Positions 6,054 through 7,985 of a stretch of 7,985 nucleotides of DNA are shown here, in pieces. Under the pieces are notes generated by a model. It did not search any database, was not told the origin of the DNA, and worked only from the letters and a program-made list of their open reading frames with translations. This DNA comes from Muribaculaceae bacterium (GTDB lineage Bacteria; Bacteroidota; Bacteroidia; Bacteroidales; Muribaculaceae), in assembly GCA_017962285.1 (NCBI GenBank), contig JAGCVR010000004.1, positions 1-7,985 on the forward strand, written 5' to 3'. Each line of letters opens with the position of its first letter. The stretch's first letter is position 1. Position numbers and translations under genes: made by a program.

Positions 6054-7472
6054 ATGGTTAGCGAACGACGACAACGACTAAAATATATTCTCTGGGACTA
6101 TGTGTCATCGAATCTGGCATGGTTCTGGTTCAACTGCATAAGATATGAGCTGGGGGCGGTTCAGGGAGGATTCTCGTCATTGCCCGCATTCTTGAATTCA
6201 AAGATGATATTGCTGGGTCAGGTACTGTTCCCGCTGATGATGATGGTGATATATTGCCTGTCGGGGTACTATACCAACGTGTTCCGCAAGTCGCGCCTTC
6301 AGGAGCTGCTCACCACCATCACCACATCGGCAATCTGTACGCTCGCCATTATGTTTGTGGCGCTTATCAACGATATGTTCCTCACCCGCAAGGAGAACTA
6401 TGAGATGATTCTGCTGCTGTGGGCACTGCTTTTCTTCGTGGTGTACGCCGGCAGATTCCTGATTACGAACATAACCACGCAGAAGATACGCAAGGGCAAG
6501 CTGTCGTTCAACACCATCGTCGTGGGTCGTGGCAGCGCAGCCATCTCATTCGTGCAACGCCTTGAGAAGATGGACGAGAATCAGGGTTACAAAGTGATTG
6601 GCTATGTGAGCATTCCCGGTGAGAACGACGTGAAAGACATCGACCGCAGTTCATTCTCGCCCGATGAATTGGAGACAGTGTGCCGTGAGCATGACGTGAA
6701 AGAGATAATAGTGGTTCCCACAAAACAGGACTCAGTCCAGTTGCTCAATGCCATAAACCACCTGTTCCCGCTGAATCTTCCGATAAAGATAACGCCCGAC
6801 AGATACAATCTGCTGTTGTCGCGCGTAAGAATCAACAATATGTACGGCGACCTGCTGGTGGACATTTCAGGCAGTTCGCTCAGCGACAGCGGCAAACTCA
6901 TAAAACGCCTGATGGACGTGGTGATATCGGCAATAGTTCTTACGCTGTTCTTCCCCTTCGGGCTGATAGTGGCGCTGATGATAAAGCGCGACTCGAAAGG
7001 CAGTGTGTTCTACAGCCAGGAACGCCTTGGCTACCACAACCGGCCGTTCATGATCCACAAATTCCGCACCATGGTGAGCGATGCCGAGGGCGATGGCCGT
7101 CCGCGTCTGAGCTCAAACGATGACGACCGCATAACGAAAATCGGCCACTGGCTCCGGAAATACCGCATCGACGAGGTGCCACAATTCTGGAACGTGCTGA
7201 AAGGCGACATGTCGATTGTAGGCCCCCGACCCGAACGCAAATATTACGTGAAACAGATACTTGAGCGCGAACCGGCATATTCGCTCGTTCATCAGGTACG
7301 CCCGGGCATCACATCGATGGGCATGGTGAAATACGGTTACGCGAAAGACGTGGACGAGATGCTGGAGCGCCTGCGCTTCGACCTGATTTATCTTGAAAAC
7401 ATGTCGATAGTGAACGACATTAAGATTATGATATTCACATTCAAGACGATAGCTACGGGAAAAGGCATTTAG
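6054..7472 (+). CDS. Polyprenyl-phosphate sugar phosphotransferase (WbaP/WcaJ-type)
   Basis: This inner-membrane enzyme transfers a sugar-1-phosphate from a nucleotide sugar to undecaprenyl phosphate, starting a capsule, exopolysaccharide or O-glycan repeat unit. The 472-residue length is typical of the long form. Four N-terminal membrane helices lie at about 11-30, 50-72, 86-106 and 117-137. A CoA-binding/Rossmann-like regulatory domain (about 150-265, starting FNTIVVGRGSAA) follows. The catalytic bac_transf domain (about 282-472) has the membrane-embedded helix RLMDVVISAIVLTLFFPFGL, then KFRTM (336-340), the Asp373-Glu374 catalytic pair in RIDEVPQ, VGPRPE (389-394) and VRPGITSMG (415-423). 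All key residues are present. The ATG at 6054 follows an AGGAAA-containing leader. The gene lies 24 bases after tsaC with no promoter of its own. No glycosyltransferases, Wzx/Wzy or nucleotide-sugar genes are nearby, so the sugar added cannot be named. Confidence 0.94.
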   Translation: MVSERRQRLKYILWDYVSSNLAWFWFNCIRYELGAVQGGFSSLPAFLNSKMILLGQVLFPLMMMVIYCLSGYYTNVFRKSRLQELLTTITTSAICTLAIMFVALINDMFLTRKENYEMILLLWALLFFVVYAGRFLITNITTQKIRKGKLSFNTIVVGRGSAAISFVQRLEKMDENQGYKVIGYVSIPGENDVKDIDRSSFSPDELETVCREHDVKEIIVVPTKQDSVQLLNAINHLFPLNLPIKITPDRYNLLLSRVRINNMYGDLLVDISGSSLSDSGKLIKRLMDVVISAIVLTLFFPFGLIVALMIKRDSKGSVFYSQERLGYHNRPFMIHKFRTMVSDAEGDGRPRLSSNDDDRITKIGHWLRKYRIDEVPQFWNVLKGDMSIVGPRPERKYYVKQILEREPAYSLVHQVRPGITSMGMVKYGYAKDVDEMLERLRFDLIYLENMSIVNDIKIMIFTFKTIATGKGI

Positions 7473-7507
7473 CGGGCTATTTGATTACGAGCCAGTTATT
7501 TGAAGGC

Positions 7508-7985
7508 GTGAACGGAACGGAGCAAAATAGAAACATCGAAGGAGGCGAGGGATTTTTCCTGCGTCTGCTGCGTTGGCGCGAAAAGCACATATCCGAGCGC
7601 ACGTTTATTGTGGTTCTCGCATTGATTGTGGGAATTTGTTCGGGCCTGGCGGCGGTGCTTCTGAAGTTCCTTATTTCCACGATAGCACACGCGCTGACGT
7701 CGAGCGTGATTGCAACACGCGGCAACCTGCAGTATTTTATTTTTCCTTTAATCGGAATATTGATATCGGGACTCTATGTGCGCTACCTGCTACGCGACAA
7801 CATCTCTCACGGAGTTACCCGCGTTCTCTATGCCATTGCACAGAAAAAGAGCCGCCTGAAGTTCCACAACATGTACGCGTCGCTGCTGGCGTCGTCGGTA
7901 ACCATAGGGTTTGGCGGTTCGGTGGGAGCCGAAGGTCCAATCGCCTTTACTGGTGCCGCGATAGGTTCGAATCTGGGCAAGGCGA
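7508..7985 (+). CDS. CLC-family chloride channel/transporter, N-terminal part
   Basis: This integral membrane protein moves chloride, or exchanges Cl-/H+ or another halide; 159 codons are visible and it runs off the right edge. After a soluble start with LLRWREKH, membrane helices lie at about 32-60 and 76-95. GFGGSVGAEGPI (134-145) corresponds to the CLC GxEGP signature, with Glu142 matching the gating glutamate (Glu148 of E. coli ClcA). The usual Arg before this Glu is Ala. The first selectivity loop, normally GSGIP, reads ISHGV (99-103), with Ser100 the probable chloride-coordinating serine. Both variants are ones I associate with Bacteroidota CLCs. The start is uncertain: the frame opens after a stop at 7421-7423 and has no ATG before the membrane helices. 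GTG at 7508 is chosen, but TTG at 7481, nine bases behind the upstream stop, is equally possible. It is the third gene of the tsaC operon. Confidence 0.88.
   Translation, partial: MNGTEQNRNIEGGEGFFLRLLRWREKHISERTFIVVLALIVGICSGLAAVLLKFLISTIAHALTSSVIATRGNLQYFIFPLIGILISGLYVRYLLRDNISHGVTRVLYAIAQKKSRLKFHNMYASLLASSVTIGFGGSVGAEGPIAFTGAAIGSNLGKA

Noticed and set aside
1..7985. Search for a mobile element, CRISPR array, tRNA/rRNA or defence cluster
   Set aside because: No transposase, integrase, long direct or terminal inverted repeats, spaced identical repeats or tRNA-like cloverleaf were seen. All long coding regions belong to ordinary chromosomal families.

Overview
The window looks like a chromosomal segment of a Bacteroidales bacterium; a Muribaculaceae- or Prevotella-like gut member is my guess, and the family-level placement is uncertain. 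Three observations support this. Promoters fit the Bacteroidota primary sigma factor consensus (TTTG, about 19 bp, TAnnTTTG) rather than TTGACA/TATAAT. Start codons lack Shine-Dalgarno sequences or have only A/purine-rich leaders. The protein families have Bacteroidota-style sequences: a large secreted subtilase with an inserted domain, a TsaC with a divergent central motif, and a CLC channel with an SHGV selectivity loop.

The left part is all on the minus strand. Positions 1-2485 hold the first 828 codons of a secreted S8 (subtilisin-like) protease that runs off the left edge. It has a complete Asp/His/Asn/Ser catalytic set, a domain inserted in the catalytic core, and the start of a tail of beta-sandwich/FN3-like domains. 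It has its own near-perfect promoter at 2588-2618. A 327-base gene-free stretch (2486-2812) separates it from ligA (2813-4813), a full-length NAD-dependent DNA ligase. Upstream of ligA by 25 bases lies a small exported FMN-binding-domain protein (4839-5288) with a covalent-flavinylation motif and a strongly basic C-terminal tail. These two genes probably share one transcript.

Positions 5289-5468 form a divergent promoter region with one Bacteroidota-type promoter facing each way and a short AACGTTTT direct repeat between them. The right part is on the plus strand and looks like an operon: threonylcarbamoyl-AMP synthase (5469-6029, tRNA t6A formation), a membrane polyprenyl-phosphate sugar phosphotransferase (6054-7472, initiation of a surface polysaccharide or glycan), and the first part of a CLC-type chloride channel/transporter (from about 7508 to the right edge).

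Most of the window is housekeeping or ordinary accessory content. I see no phage, transposon, CRISPR array, RNA gene or defence system, and no clear case for an undescribed multi-gene system. The points most worth a second look are the flavinylated-type protein with its basic tail beside ligA, the domain inserted in the protease core, the glycan-initiating enzyme between tsaC and the CLC gene, and phased short repeats upstream of the protease promoter.
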